Shown here: positions 14,690 to 22,525 of the stretch, in pieces | Layout: each line of letters opens with the position of its first letter | How positions within the stretch are numbered: the stretch's first letter is position 1 | IMG/VR virus record: IMGVR_UViG_3300013115_000195 | Coordinates: 1 to 22,525 of that record | Length of the DNA: 22,525 nucleotides | Strand: one strand, 5' to 3' | Source of the DNA: a virus | The notes under the pieces: model-generated | The model's database searches: none | What the model was told of the DNA's origin: nothing | Seen by the model: the letters and a program-made list of their open reading frames with translations, nothing else | Made by a program: the position numbers and the translations under genes

Positions 14690-16903
14690 TTATAACCTCT
14701 TTATTGCATTGAGTCCATCGACCACCATTTGACCTGCATCCCTCTCTTTCATAGATAGTTTCAAATCCGACTTTTTTGCTGCGATTTCGGCAACGATCTC
14801 TGTGATACCTTTTATCATCGTGGCCAAGGCGCCGTCTGCTTTAGCAGCATAAAACACATCATTCTTATCAAAAACGGGGGTCATATAATTGCGAGCAATG
14901 TTTGGAGTTGCCATAACTGGTCCCAGTGATTGGGCTGAATTTGAATCCTCAGTTGGGGCAGCTTGGTTTGTCCCTCTCCTCGCAACCGAACTAGCACTGA
15001 ACTGTAAATCCGTACGTGCTTCGTTCTTGCCTGCCTTTACGTTGGATTTGCTTGAACCGCGAACCTTAGTGCCGCCAGGAAGTTTTAAGTTTGCATTGGC
15101 AACTGTTCCTTCCATCCTTTTTTGAATTTCATTCAAATTATCGGGACCTTTTTTGGTGCTGCCTCCTTTTGTTGGCCACTTCTTTTCACGTTCGTCCTGT
15201 ATTCTTTTTTCACGCTCTTCTCCACTGGTACCAGCGAAGCTTGCGCCTGCGCCCATGCCAATAACTGTGCCAATTTGAGCCGCCGAGCCGAGCCCGAAAG
15301 TGTTCATAGCCATACCCATCATTATGCTCGAAAACAGAGCAATGTTATCAGTGAAAAAACTTATCATGCCCACGACGACATTTGTTAACTCCATCAAACC
15401 CTTCTCCCCGCCAATGGCATTGACGAGCATTCTAATCGCCTGCTCCATTGCGGCGTCTATCTTTGTAGCGACTGACAACTGGTCTGCGATCTCTGATTGG
15501 GTTCCTTGCATATCTGTCGCCACTGCATCAAGACCCTCCCTGTCACTCTCTAAAAGATCAGCTTCGGCGTCCATAAACTGCTTCAATTTTGCGACGTCAC
15601 CGCCGAAACCCAATGTTGGTTCTTTTGCAAGTGCTCGCAATTCTCTTGCACTAAGTTCCTTGATCGATCTCCCTTCCTTAGCAAGGGAATCCATGATCAC
15701 TTTTCTCTTTTCTGCTGGAGATTCAGCTGCTAGTAAGGCTTGAGCACTGACAAGAGGAGCACCGAAAGCAATATTGATGCTTTGGGCGAACTTTGCGGCG
15801 CCTTCAAATGTATCCATATTTTCATTCATTTGCAACAACTGGTTAACCTCTATTCCCAGTTTCGCTGCCATAAATGCTGTGTCTTTGAATATCCTGCGGC
15901 CCAGTTCTGCCTCGAACCTGGCCAGAATCGGTTGGGCGTTCTTAAAATCTTGTGCCATCTCTTGTGGAGGGCGCCCCAGTGCTCTGGCTACGCCTGCAAG
16001 GTTGAATAGAAGATCTTTTGCCTGTTCTGGTGTTTGTCCCAGTGCCTTAACTTGAGTTCCAATAATCTGCGCCTGAGTGTCCATAGACACCCCTAGTTTG
16101 CTCAATGTACCTATACCAGCTGTCAATGCAACCAGTTGAGAGTCCTCTCCTGTGGTCAATTCCGAGAACGATAAAAAATTCTCTTTAAGAGAAGATGCAG
16201 CTTCGGCAGCAACTCCTTCGAGATTTGTACCTATTTGACCCATTGCGGCAGCTGCTTCACCAACATTTAACTGCTCTCTAGTGATTTGGGACCTTTGGAA
16301 GAGTGCTGCGCGTGCTTTGTCCATCCGCAACATTGTTTCAAACATTTTAGCGGTAATTGCAACTAGAACGTTTTGCCACTGCATTGTTTCCGCAATACCT
16401 TTGGTGAACCCTTCTAATAGACCTTTGCCTGATAAATTCTCCCAACCTTTTGATAATCCAAAGGTAGCTTGCAACAACCTCTCGGCAGCTGCTTCACCTT
16501 TAGCTAATCCTTTATCGTAGTCTTCTTGAAGTTTGACTATTTTCTTGATTTCTTTATATCTCTTTCTGGCGGTTTCAAGTTCCTTTTCATCTACCTCATC
16601 CTGCGTGACCATAAACTCAATCTTTCTTTTTAGATCATATGCCTCTTGGCCCAAGAGTTCTAGTTTCTTCTTTTCAAGATCGATAACGCCTTCTATCTTA
16701 TCTTTCTGTTCTGATAAGAGTCTATCTATGTCTTGGTATCTTTTTGAAAGTTCTTCTACACTTACTTTTCGGACATCAACTAATTGATCGCCCATCACTT
16801 CGGTAATTGCCTCAAGTAGTGTTTGGGCAAGTGCTGGATCTATTCTAGAGTTTGCAGCAGCTGCTTTGAGTTGCTCTATAAGTCTTTTACCCTGATCGCT
16901 CAT
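14690..16903 (-). CDS. Tape measure-like tail protein, second copy (737 aa)
   Basis: A long helical protein that probably sets tail length and fills the tail tube. Residues 40-145 are coiled-coil and highly charged; 170-500 are Ala-rich helices; 505-560 form a hydrophobic Gly/Ala/Met segment (VVVGMISFFTDNIALFSSIM) of the kind thought to form a membrane channel during injection; the rest is disordered and polar. It is paralogous to the next upstream gene: NVLVAITAKMFE at 178-189 against NILVAVFTKMFE, LGVSM at 270-274 against LGVSV, LLQMNENMDTFEGAAKFAQ at 356-374 against DLMSLTEDLDTSENALKTA, and KIDAAMEQAI at 481-490 against RIDAAMAELI. The ATG overlaps the previous stop (ATGA), with GGGGGC upstream. 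Which copy measures the tail is unknown. Confidence 0.75.
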   Translation of the reverse strand: MSDQGKRLIEQLKAAAANSRIDPALAQTLLEAITEVMGDQLVDVRKVSVEELSKRYQDIDRLLSEQKDKIEGVIDLEKKKLELLGQEAYDLKRKIEFMVTQDEVDEKELETARKRYKEIKKIVKLQEDYDKGLAKGEAAAERLLQATFGLSKGWENLSGKGLLEGFTKGIAETMQWQNVLVAITAKMFETMLRMDKARAALFQRSQITREQLNVGEAAAAMGQIGTNLEGVAAEAASSLKENFLSFSELTTGEDSQLVALTAGIGTLSKLGVSMDTQAQIIGTQVKALGQTPEQAKDLLFNLAGVARALGRPPQEMAQDFKNAQPILARFEAELGRRIFKDTAFMAAKLGIEVNQLLQMNENMDTFEGAAKFAQSINIAFGAPLVSAQALLAAESPAEKRKVIMDSLAKEGRSIKELSARELRALAKEPTLGFGGDVAKLKQFMDAEADLLESDREGLDAVATDMQGTQSEIADQLSVATKIDAAMEQAIRMLVNAIGGEKGLMELTNVVVGMISFFTDNIALFSSIMMGMAMNTFGLGSAAQIGTVIGMGAGASFAGTSGEEREKRIQDEREKKWPTKGGSTKKGPDNLNEIQKRMEGTVANANLKLPGGTKVRGSSKSNVKAGKNEARTDLQFSASSVARRGTNQAAPTEDSNSAQSLGPVMATPNIARNYMTPVFDKNDVFYAAKADGALATMIKGITEIVAEIAAKKSDLKLSMKERDAGQMVVDGLNAIKRL

Positions 16904-19527
16904 GCACTGCCCCCATTAATGGCATAGACCCTACTTCCAACCTCTAATGAGACTGAAGGGTCTATGTCTCTTAGTTTAATTAGACCTTTCCGTAAATTAT
17001 CTAACTGCTCCAAAAGCACGCCGTCATGTTTTGAGTTCTCAAACTTTGCCTTCTTCATCGGAACTGGACTCATGGCAGTTAAGGTATCCTCGAACCCCAT
17101 CAATTGTGATTGTGTCATCTCTTCAGCAACAAACTCCCCTTTTGCTCTTGCGATATCCTTCGGGGACATGCCAGACTTCTTCATGTGCTGTTCATCCAAC
17201 TTCAATTTCATACTTCCGTCTTCAATCCCCATCTTTACAAACATCGGAACAAGGACGTTGTCGGCGAAGGCGTGCCCAATACTAGACGAAGCGAGCAATC
17301 GACCAATGTAACTTCCCAGGAGACCACCTGCCATATAAGCAAGAGGTGTCAAGGCGACACCGAGACCAGGAGCAACATTTGCTAGTTGCACAATCCAACC
17401 GCCTGCCATGCCACCCAACCATCCGCCGAGAGCACCTGCAACTGCCTCTAGTACCCCTCTGGCTTTACCTTTCACATCCAAAGTATCATCATTCAGAACC
17501 ATTGCAGACTCACCTATTGCAAAAAGGGTTTCAACAATTGGGTACTTAGCGAGGGCAGCGAGCATTTTGCTGTTTGCTAATGCTTCACCCAACTTTGATC
17601 CATATTTAGCAAGAAGTCCACCGCCCGATTTCGCTCCCGCTTCGACTGCTTCGCCTGCAACAGTAGCTCCTATACTTGATGCTGCGCCTTTCGCGACATC
17701 ATCAATACCACCTGCGGCCGATCCGGCTACCGAAGATGCGGCTTGAGTGGCTGCCTCGACGCACCCTGCTGCGCCTTTTGCTGTACCTGCTGCCCTTGCT
17801 GCGGCGAGCTGAGCCTTAAGTGTACCAATTTGTAACTTCATCCTTGGTATTCGCACGAAGTTATCGAATTTTGATTTCATGTATGCTGCGCTAACTGCCA
17901 TCCCTGCCAAGGCAAGTGCTGGTATAGTTATCTTGGCATGCCTGGCCAAGAATCCGACCGTTTTGGCAATAGCTGGCATGTGCTTGTTGATCTGGTTGTT
18001 AAGTTTTTGGATCAGTTCTGCCATTGCAGCATCGATTCGCTTGCTTTGGTCTAGTGTTTTTTCTGTATCCTTCTTAATCTCTTCATCCGTTGCTGCTTCG
18101 TCTAGATTAGCTACCTTAGCATCAAAATCTGCGAATTGCCCTCTAACTATCTTTTGAAAGTTTTCTGCACTCACCCCTGCAGACCCAAGATAACCCTGCA
18201 TTGCGCGTTGAACGCGTTGATGTGGTACCCCGAACTGTGCTTCTGCTCTCTGATATGCTTCTGCAATCAATCTCACCTTGCCAGATGCATCTGCAGCAAG
18301 AAGGGCAACCCCATTAACAAAAGATCCGCCCAATAATGAATTTAGTTTGGCAGCTGTCTTCAGGGCGTTTTCTGATGTGTCCAAATCTTCAGTTAAAGAC
18401 ATCAAATCTTCGATCTTTACATTTGTTGCTCTCGCTGTTGCGGCAAGTCTAGCAAACATTTGCGGTGCACGTTTCCCGAATCGAGCATATGTTGGTAAAG
18501 TTTTAGCAAAGGACCCAAGAGACTCTTTCTGAGTCATCCCATAGTCTTTGCCCATCTTATAAAGGGCCCTTACTGTATGGTCCATCTCTTCGGCATCCAT
18601 CCCGATACCCTTTGACATGGCTTGGTATGAACTCCCCATTGCCGTAACAGACACTCCAAGGGATTTTAACCTACCAGACATATTGGCCATTCTAACGATC
18701 TCTCCAGAGTCTCTAAAATCCTTAAAAACCTTCATCTCGCTTTGAAGATCCGCTAATATTTCACCAGCAGCTGCTGGAGACCCAGGACCATACACTGATG
18801 CCAACTCTTGGCCAATATCCATCATCTCTGTTGTGAGTCCCGACAATCCAGTCTTCTGATACAGTTTTGCTCTTGCTTCATCTACTGCCTTAGCTTGTTC
18901 AAACATTTTCGTAAACACAGCAACCAGGATATTTGATGAGTTGACGGTTTTCTTGAGTCCTTTCCCAAATCCCTTGATCGAACCAATAATGCCGTCTGGG
19001 CCTGAAAAGGAATTACTAACGCCGAGGACTGACTGGGTCATCTTTACTGCTATGGATTCGCCTTTTGCTAGCGACTTCAACATGCTGTCATTTTCGTCTA
19101 TTTCTTGCTTTAACAGTTTGTACTTTTCTTGTGCTCTTTTGGCAGCTTCTGTGTTCAACTCTCCAGCTATAGCATATTCTTCTATTTTGCTCTTTATTTT
19201 AGACATTTGAGATTGTGCGATCTGCTTCTTTACTTCGGAAGCCTCTTGAGTATCCCACTCCAGATATTTGCCCGCTTTTTCACTATATTCTTTATCTTTC
19301 TTGAATTTCTCTAAGAGATTTCTGAAGTATTCACCTGATGATGTACCTCCAGTGGTGCCTCCAGATTTTCTTGATAGTATCTTTTCGTATTCGGATATTA
19401 AATCACTCAATAGAGCTTGATCAGAATCGGAAATCTCAGGAGAGGTTCCGTCGCCAGGGTTGTACTCACCCCCTTGTTCGAATTTCTTAAATAATTCTTT
19501 TAATTTTTGAGGGTTTATGAATGCCAT
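16900..19527 (-). CDS. Tape measure-like tail protein, first copy (875 aa)
   Basis: The larger of the tandem tape measure-like proteins. The N-terminal 170 residues are charged helices with a Gly/Ser/Thr linker near 55-65. Residues 195-510 are the module shared with the downstream paralogue (NILVAVFTKMFE at 199-210, ARFGKRAPQMFARLAATAR at 348-366). Residues 530-760 are Ala/Gly-rich with several hydrophobic stretches (ITIPALALAGMAVSAAYM; GGWLGGMAGGWIVQLANVAP), consistent with membrane insertion at ejection. The position after tail tube and assembly-type genes is the usual place of a tape measure gene. The ATG at 19527 has TAGGGGA 8 bases upstream. The summed length of both copies exceeds that of T4 gp29 (590 aa). 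The pair might act together or one might be a hub-side plug. Confidence 0.78.
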   Translation of the reverse strand: MAFINPQKLKELFKKFEQGGEYNPGDGTSPEISDSDQALLSDLISEYEKILSRKSGGTTGGTSSGEYFRNLLEKFKKDKEYSEKAGKYLEWDTQEASEVKKQIAQSQMSKIKSKIEEYAIAGELNTEAAKRAQEKYKLLKQEIDENDSMLKSLAKGESIAVKMTQSVLGVSNSFSGPDGIIGSIKGFGKGLKKTVNSSNILVAVFTKMFEQAKAVDEARAKLYQKTGLSGLTTEMMDIGQELASVYGPGSPAAAGEILADLQSEMKVFKDFRDSGEIVRMANMSGRLKSLGVSVTAMGSSYQAMSKGIGMDAEEMDHTVRALYKMGKDYGMTQKESLGSFAKTLPTYARFGKRAPQMFARLAATARATNVKIEDLMSLTEDLDTSENALKTAAKLNSLLGGSFVNGVALLAADASGKVRLIAEAYQRAEAQFGVPHQRVQRAMQGYLGSAGVSAENFQKIVRGQFADFDAKVANLDEAATDEEIKKDTEKTLDQSKRIDAAMAELIQKLNNQINKHMPAIAKTVGFLARHAKITIPALALAGMAVSAAYMKSKFDNFVRIPRMKLQIGTLKAQLAAARAAGTAKGAAGCVEAATQAASSVAGSAAGGIDDVAKGAASSIGATVAGEAVEAGAKSGGGLLAKYGSKLGEALANSKMLAALAKYPIVETLFAIGESAMVLNDDTLDVKGKARGVLEAVAGALGGWLGGMAGGWIVQLANVAPGLGVALTPLAYMAGGLLGSYIGRLLASSSIGHAFADNVLVPMFVKMGIEDGSMKLKLDEQHMKKSGMSPKDIARAKGEFVAEEMTQSQLMGFEDTLTAMSPVPMKKAKFENSKHDGVLLEQLDNLRKGLIKLRDIDPSVSLEVGSRVYAINGGSA

Positions 19528-19538
19528 TTAGAAGTCCC

Positions 19539-19847
19539 CTACTTAAAAGGCCAAACTAAACCCGTATCTCTTTCAAAAGATTTGATTGACCTATCTAACT
19601 TGAATTTGTCTTTAAACGTCTTTGGATTGTTTAAACCATATTGAGACAAAGAAGAGAGGTACCTTTTTTCGCCTGCAAGCGTCCTGACAAAGGAATCCAC
19701 CTGTGCTGGTGATCCTTTAACAGATACAGGAAAATATTCACCCGTAAATAGAGCGTCCAAGACCATTCTCAACCTTGCGCCCATAGCGACCAAAAAACTT
19801 TCGTCGATCTTTGTGAAGTCTATTACAATTGGTTCTTTCTTATTCAT
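19539..19847 (-). CDS. Small conserved-looking protein upstream of tape measure gene
   Basis: A 102-aa protein with no assigned function. The features are a beta-like start (EPIVIDFTKID), then a basic block GSPAQVDSFVRTLAGEKRY and a strongly patterned C-terminus (YGLNNPKTFKDKFKLDRSI, then FERDTGLVWPFK). I believe this NPKT/FERxTGxxWPFK ending recurs in environmental phage genes next to tape measure genes, but could not check. I chose ATG 19847 because GGAG lies 6 bases upstream. The in-frame ATG at 19859 has no ribosome binding site and would overlap that GGAG. Its location between tail tube and tape measure suggests a tail assembly or structural role. Confidence 0.72.
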   Translation of the reverse strand: MNKKEPIVIDFTKIDESFLVAMGARLRMVLDALFTGEYFPVSVKGSPAQVDSFVRTLAGEKRYLSSLSQYGLNNPKTFKDKFKLDRSIKSFERDTGLVWPFK

Positions 19848-19899
19848 AAACGTCTCCATTAGTAATTAGTTTGGCAAGTCAAAAGAGGATATTGTTTGT

Positions 19900-20061
19900 T
19901 TATTTCTTGATCTTTTCAGCTTCCTTGTTCCTTTCTTCAAAGTACTTGGAGAGTCTTTCCACAAACCACCTTCTAATGGTTATAGGTAGGTCATAAACAT
20001 CGAAATAGTTCCAATTACCGTGCTGAACTAGATAAAATATCTGTTCGTGCACATGTAACAT
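19900..20061 (-). CDS. 53-codon ORF downstream of and overlapping the gp26-like gene; candidate frameshift extension
   Basis: The ORF has the compact motif HGNWNYFDVYDLPITIRRWF and a Lys/Glu-rich end, a plausible small tail assembly protein. Its reading frame stays open well into the end of the upstream gene (to 20142), with frame +1 relative to it. ATG 20061 lies 4 bases after the upstream stop but has no Shine-Dalgarno site nearby. It may be made by reinitiation after that stop, or as a fusion through a frameshift at the T7 run (20086-20080), giving a 343 or 344-aa product. Both are inference. The small size and lack of other homology clues limit certainty, but the motif and position argue for a real product. 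Confidence 0.6.
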   Translation of the reverse strand: MLHVHEQIFYLVQHGNWNYFDVYDLPITIRRWFVERLSKYFEERNKEAEKIKK

Positions 20062-20065
20062 ATAA

Positions 20066-20932
20066 TCAGAGGTCAGGCCAAAAAAACGTCGCCTCCAGGG
20101 GTACCTCCGTTTCGGCTTCGGCACCGCAATACATACACTCAAAATCTTCCTTGAGTCTTACAGTTGGAACAAGGGAAGCATAGTTCTTTCTCAAGAACCT
20201 AGAATCTCTCGCTGGCATTTCACCTATCATCTCATTCAAATCAGCTGGGTTTGCGATTTCGTCAATAGATACAATGATCATCTTTAAGAAGTCCGTCGTA
20301 TTGGTTTCTGCCAACTTGTTCTTCTTCTTTGATGACATTCTACTGGCCATCCTAGATTCATCCCTAGACGTCAACAACCTAACAACAACATTTTGCCCTG
20401 ACATAGGGAGAGTTGTCTCGAAGTGCCCTTGATGATTTGTCTTAAAATTCTCTGACTGTTCAAACTTCTCAAAATACTTATGATATTCTGATAGGTCAAC
20501 TGTGATGTCACAGTCTGTATTGCACTCTGGGCAGGTTATCTTTACTTCATAATCAGGCCCATACCCTGTTACTCTTGCAGCGACCATAATTGCTGACTTA
20601 TCACCGATAAGCAGATCTGCTACCTGAATGCTTTGATCGACCATAATGTTCTGAATGAACTTATCAATTGCCACTCCCTTTCTTAAAAGAGCGGGAGATG
20701 TTAAGATATCTTCATCCCTGGCTGTCATGAATCTAATCTCAACTGTCTCTTGACCGTGGAGAGGGTGATTCTGTGGATAAAACAGACCCCTAGACGGCAG
20801 TTCGACGAATTCGGTGTTTGCCGTTCTTCTTACTGCTTGTACTGGGGGTTGTGGACTTTGTAACTCCTCTGGAGCTGTTTGTTTTTTGGCAGGAGGCGCT
20901 TTGCGCGCCATCCTGTTCGAATTTCTACTCAT
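20066..20932 (-). CDS. Baseplate hub/tail assembly protein, T4 gp26-like (T4_baseplate family)
   Basis: A 288-aa protein likely used in tail or baseplate assembly. After a basic, disordered start it has FVELPSRGLFYPQNHPL at about 42-58 and RFMTARDEDILTSPALLRKG at 67-86, the signature of the T4_baseplate/gp26 family. Two Cys pairs, CPECNTDC at about 134-141 and CMYC near 268-271, look like a zinc-binding site. The C-terminal half repeats the theme of the first (VVRLLTSRDESRMA against EIRFMTARDEDILT), suggesting an internal duplication or strand pairing. The ATG has GAGG 6 bases upstream. The gene lies between the tail tube and tape measure genes, the usual slot of tail assembly chaperones in long-tailed phages, and overlaps the next frame at its end. 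Confidence 0.75.
   Translation of the reverse strand: MSRNSNRMARKAPPAKKQTAPEELQSPQPPVQAVRRTANTEFVELPSRGLFYPQNHPLHGQETVEIRFMTARDEDILTSPALLRKGVAIDKFIQNIMVDQSIQVADLLIGDKSAIMVAARVTGYGPDYEVKITCPECNTDCDITVDLSEYHKYFEKFEQSENFKTNHQGHFETTLPMSGQNVVVRLLTSRDESRMASRMSSKKKNKLAETNTTDFLKMIIVSIDEIANPADLNEMIGEMPARDSRFLRKNYASLVPTVRLKEDFECMYCGAEAETEVPLEATFFWPDL
20080..20096 (-). other. Candidate programmed frameshift site (GGAGG plus T7)
   Basis: Near the 3' end of the gp26-like gene the minus strand reads GGAGG (20096-20092), five bases, then seven T (20086-20080). The zero frame reads ACG TTT TTT TGG CCT GAC CTC TGA. A +1 or -2 slip on the T run enters the open frame of the 53-codon ORF; a -1 slip would stop after two codons. 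A Shine-Dalgarno-like element close upstream of a slippery run is a known stimulator of frameshifting. Proof needs protein data, and a T7 run can occur by chance. Confidence 0.35.
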
Positions 20933-20984
20933 TTAAACCTCACTTTACTAAAACTATTATAAACCAAAATAAATATTTTTTTTA

Positions 20985-21611
20985 TTAAACTCCTGGTGCT
21001 AATCCAGTAAGTCCTGCCTGTGCGCCTTGCCCAGACTGTTGAACCTGACGAAGTGCGCCCTTATCTGAAACGCCCTTAGTATCAAGTCCTGCCCAATCAA
21101 ATCTCATCGTAAGTTCAACGTTTACAAGATCGTCAGACTCATAATCAAGATCACCAAAGTTAACACTCTTAATCCAAGGATTATATAGAGACCAGGTCTC
21201 GATCGGAGATCCATTCTCATCAATCGTGTGAATATACACTCTACCACCCACTGCGCTTGTTGCCTGCTTCTTAGAGAAGGTAACAATATTGCTCGCCTTA
21301 CCTCTACCCAGAGGGTCATTCAAGAAGTTGTGCGGTGCAACGTAACCAGACAATTCAATCAAGTCCAACATGGTCTTTGATGCATCTGGATCAACTGGAT
21401 CAACAAGAGTCATACTGATCTCTTCCCACTCCAATCTCCCAGGGTAATAAAACTTATAGTTAATAAAACTATGCTCAGACTCCGATACCGAAAAATTGGG
21501 TTTACCCGTTGTCTTCACGATCCACTGCGGGATACCATTAAACGATAACAAAAATCTGTATTTTCTCTTTGGCTCAATTGAAGCATCTGACCAAAATTTC
21601 TGACTTGCCAT
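20985..21611 (-). CDS. Tail tube protein, T4 gp19-like
   Basis: Forms the inner tube of the contractile tail, in hexameric rings inside the sheath. The 208-aa length is close to T4 gp19 (163) with an added tail. The N-terminal RKYRFLLSFNGIP and the long strand pattern YKFYYPGRLEWEEISMTLVDPVDP at 52-75 are typical of gp19 relatives. WSLYNPWIKSVNFGDLDYESDDLVNVELTMRFDWA at about 140-174 forms the conserved closing sheet. The C-terminus is Gln/Gly-rich and flexible. The ATG has a strong TAGGAGG 8-9 bases upstream. It follows the tail sheath gene directly, the usual gp18-gp19 order. A 17-base palindrome lies in the gap upstream. Confidence 0.9.
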   Translation of the reverse strand: MASQKFWSDASIEPKRKYRFLLSFNGIPQWIVKTTGKPNFSVSESEHSFINYKFYYPGRLEWEEISMTLVDPVDPDASKTMLDLIELSGYVAPHNFLNDPLGRGKASNIVTFSKKQATSAVGGRVYIHTIDENGSPIETWSLYNPWIKSVNFGDLDYESDDLVNVELTMRFDWAGLDTKGVSDKGALRQVQQSGQGAQAGLTGLAPGV

Positions 21612-21627
21612 TATAAAAATCCTCCTA

Positions 21628-21644
21628 ACACTATTAAATAGTGT
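21628..21644 (-). repeat. 17-base palindrome between sheath and tube genes
   Basis: ACACTATT and AATAGTGT flank a single central base, a perfect 8-bp inverted repeat just upstream of the tube Shine-Dalgarno site. In RNA it would form a 6-bp stem (ACACUA/UAGUGU) with a 5-base loop. No T run follows it on the minus strand, so it is not a standard terminator. It may be a processing or stability element, or a protein-binding site. Confidence 0.6.
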
Positions 21645-21654
21645 CTATTATTTT

Positions 21655-22525
21655 TTAATCTTCAAATGATGCACCTGAATTGGTGATCATGAAGTCGATC
21701 GCAATGAACTCAATTGCTCTGGCAGGCTTCAAGAAGATCTTTGCGTACATGATATTTCTATCAATCAAATCTGGTGTCGTTGTTGTCTCATCAAGTACAA
21801 CCTTGAATTCCGTCAAACCAAATCTAGACTTTACACCGTCCAGGAAAGGTTCTACAGAACCACGGAATCTATCCCATGTTGCTTGTACGTTCTGATCGAA
21901 AAGCAACGTTGCTGCTCTTCTTGACACCTCTTTCTTGATGTAGATCATCAAGCGACGTACATTAATTCTATCAAGTGCTGAAGGCGTTGCTTGAAGCGTC
22001 TTCTGACCAAACACCACAATGCCCTCTGCTGGGAACTGCGCGATTGGGTTAATATTCGCCTCATATAGATCGTCTCTCTCTTTCGAAGAAACTCTCTGAG
22101 ATACTGCAAGTACTGGCAGACCGCCAGCACCCTCTGACAATCCACCTCTGGTGAACCCTGCAGGTGCGAACCATAACTCAGATCTTGCCTGAGTGCTACC
22201 AAACGTTCCAAGTGCCACAACTGACGGTGGTACCCAAATCTGTCGGTCGCTGATCTGGTCAGAGACCTTAACCCAAGGATAGAAAGCACAAGCATAACTT
22301 GAGTTCAACCCTCTGTTCTCTATATTGTCAACTGCTGTTCTGACCTTTGAATTCTGAATTCGGGTCTTGAAGTCATCAGTATTCTCTGTTGATGGAATAT
22401 AACCGCCTGCCTCGATATCAATGACAGCGAGAGTGTCTGCGCGGTCCTCACACGTTCTAATCATGTGATTTGTTATTCTCGTGTTCGTGATGCCTGGGAT
22501 GGCAAGAGCGTTCATCTCTACCACC
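21655..22525 (-). CDS. Tail sheath protein, C-terminal part (T4 gp18-like)
   Basis: Forms the contractile outer sheath. The 5' end is outside the window, so the visible 290 residues lack the N-terminal domains. The segment INPIAQFPAEGIVVFGQKTLQ with SALDRINVRRLMIYIKKEV is the strongly conserved tail sheath motif. RIMYAKIFLKPARAIEFIAIDF-type ending (here NIMYAKIFLKPARAIEFI) is the C-terminal strand that swaps between subunits. The stop TAA at 21657-21655 is 43 bases before the tube gene. The first codon in the window is a GTG inside the gene and is not the true start. Confidence 0.93.
   Translation of the reverse strand, partial: VVEMNALAIPGITNTRITNHMIRTCEDRADTLAVIDIEAGGYIPSTENTDDFKTRIQNSKVRTAVDNIENRGLNSSYACAFYPWVKVSDQISDRQIWVPPSVVALGTFGSTQARSELWFAPAGFTRGGLSEGAGGLPVLAVSQRVSSKERDDLYEANINPIAQFPAEGIVVFGQKTLQATPSALDRINVRRLMIYIKKEVSRRAATLLFDQNVQATWDRFRGSVEPFLDGVKSRFGLTEFKVVLDETTTTPDLIDRNIMYAKIFLKPARAIEFIAIDFMITNSGASFED

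Noticed and set aside
15300-15743. 147-codon plus-strand ORF inside the second tape measure gene
   Set aside because: Low-complexity shadow of an Ala-rich helical gene on the other strand, no ribosome binding site and opposite to every other gene.
19848-19859. ATG 19859 as start of the 102-aa protein
   Set aside because: No ribosome binding site; the GGAG lies after it and serves ATG 19847.
20062-20142. Longer form of the small ORF starting at ATG 20142 (80 codons)
   Set aside because: This stretch lies wholly within the gp26-like gene in another frame and encodes its Cys-rich end there; no ribosome binding site fits. It is better read as frame overlap relevant to a frameshift.
20939-20984. 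AT-rich gap between tube and gp26-like genes as promoter or terminator
   Set aside because: TATAAT is present on the minus strand, but nothing like a -35 lies 16-18 bases upstream, and only weak A/T stems could form.

Overview
The window is part of the genome of a contractile-tailed (myovirus-type) double-stranded DNA phage, distantly T4-like. The evidence is a tail sheath and tail tube pair of gp18/gp19 type, baseplate proteins, two tape measure-like proteins, and T4-type replication proteins (a UvsX-like recombinase, a gp32-like single-strand binding protein, a gp41-like helicase and an RNase H/5'-nuclease). The compact family A polymerase and the B12-dependent ribonucleotide reductase suggest an environmental, probably marine, phage; that is inference, and no host marker is visible. 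There is no tRNA, integrase, insertion sequence or CRISPR. All supported genes are on the minus strand, packed with 1-8 base overlaps or short gaps, so transcription runs from high to low coordinates. No gene-free stretch exceeds about 120 bases.

Tail module (22525 to about 9996, in transcription order): tail sheath C-terminal part, tail tube, a gp26/T4_baseplate-type protein with two Cys pairs, a 53-codon ORF that overlaps it in another frame (candidate programmed frameshift), a 102-aa conserved-looking protein, two tandem paralogous tape measure-like proteins (875 and 737 aa), a 314-aa structural protein, a gp53/LysM-like baseplate protein and a 1137-aa protein with a hub-like C-terminal domain. 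An unrecognised 367-aa protein (10003-8900) sits at the boundary with the replication module.

Replication and nucleotide module (8900 to 1): a 372-aa family A DNA polymerase without a visible exonuclease domain, a 278-aa protein that looks by eye like a degenerate FtsZ/tubulin, thymidine kinase (TTG start), an unrecognised 412-aa protein, gp32-like SSB, UvsX-like recombinase, an intrinsic terminator, 5'-3' exonuclease, gp41-like helicase and the N-terminal part of a class II ribonucleotide reductase.

Three near-perfect sigma-70 promoters, each TTGACA-N17-TATAGT, explain how the replication genes can be expressed apart from the tail genes. One is hidden inside the 367-aa gene, 84 bases before the polymerase start. 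The other two precede the 412-aa gene and the SSB gene and share 32 of 36 bases, including the spacer. The terminator after uvsX lies just upstream of the exonuclease ribosome binding site, so SSB and UvsX should be made in excess of exonuclease, helicase and reductase. The most interesting items are the FtsZ/tubulin-like protein, the possible +1/-2 frameshift, the duplicated tape measure genes and the mixed replisome.
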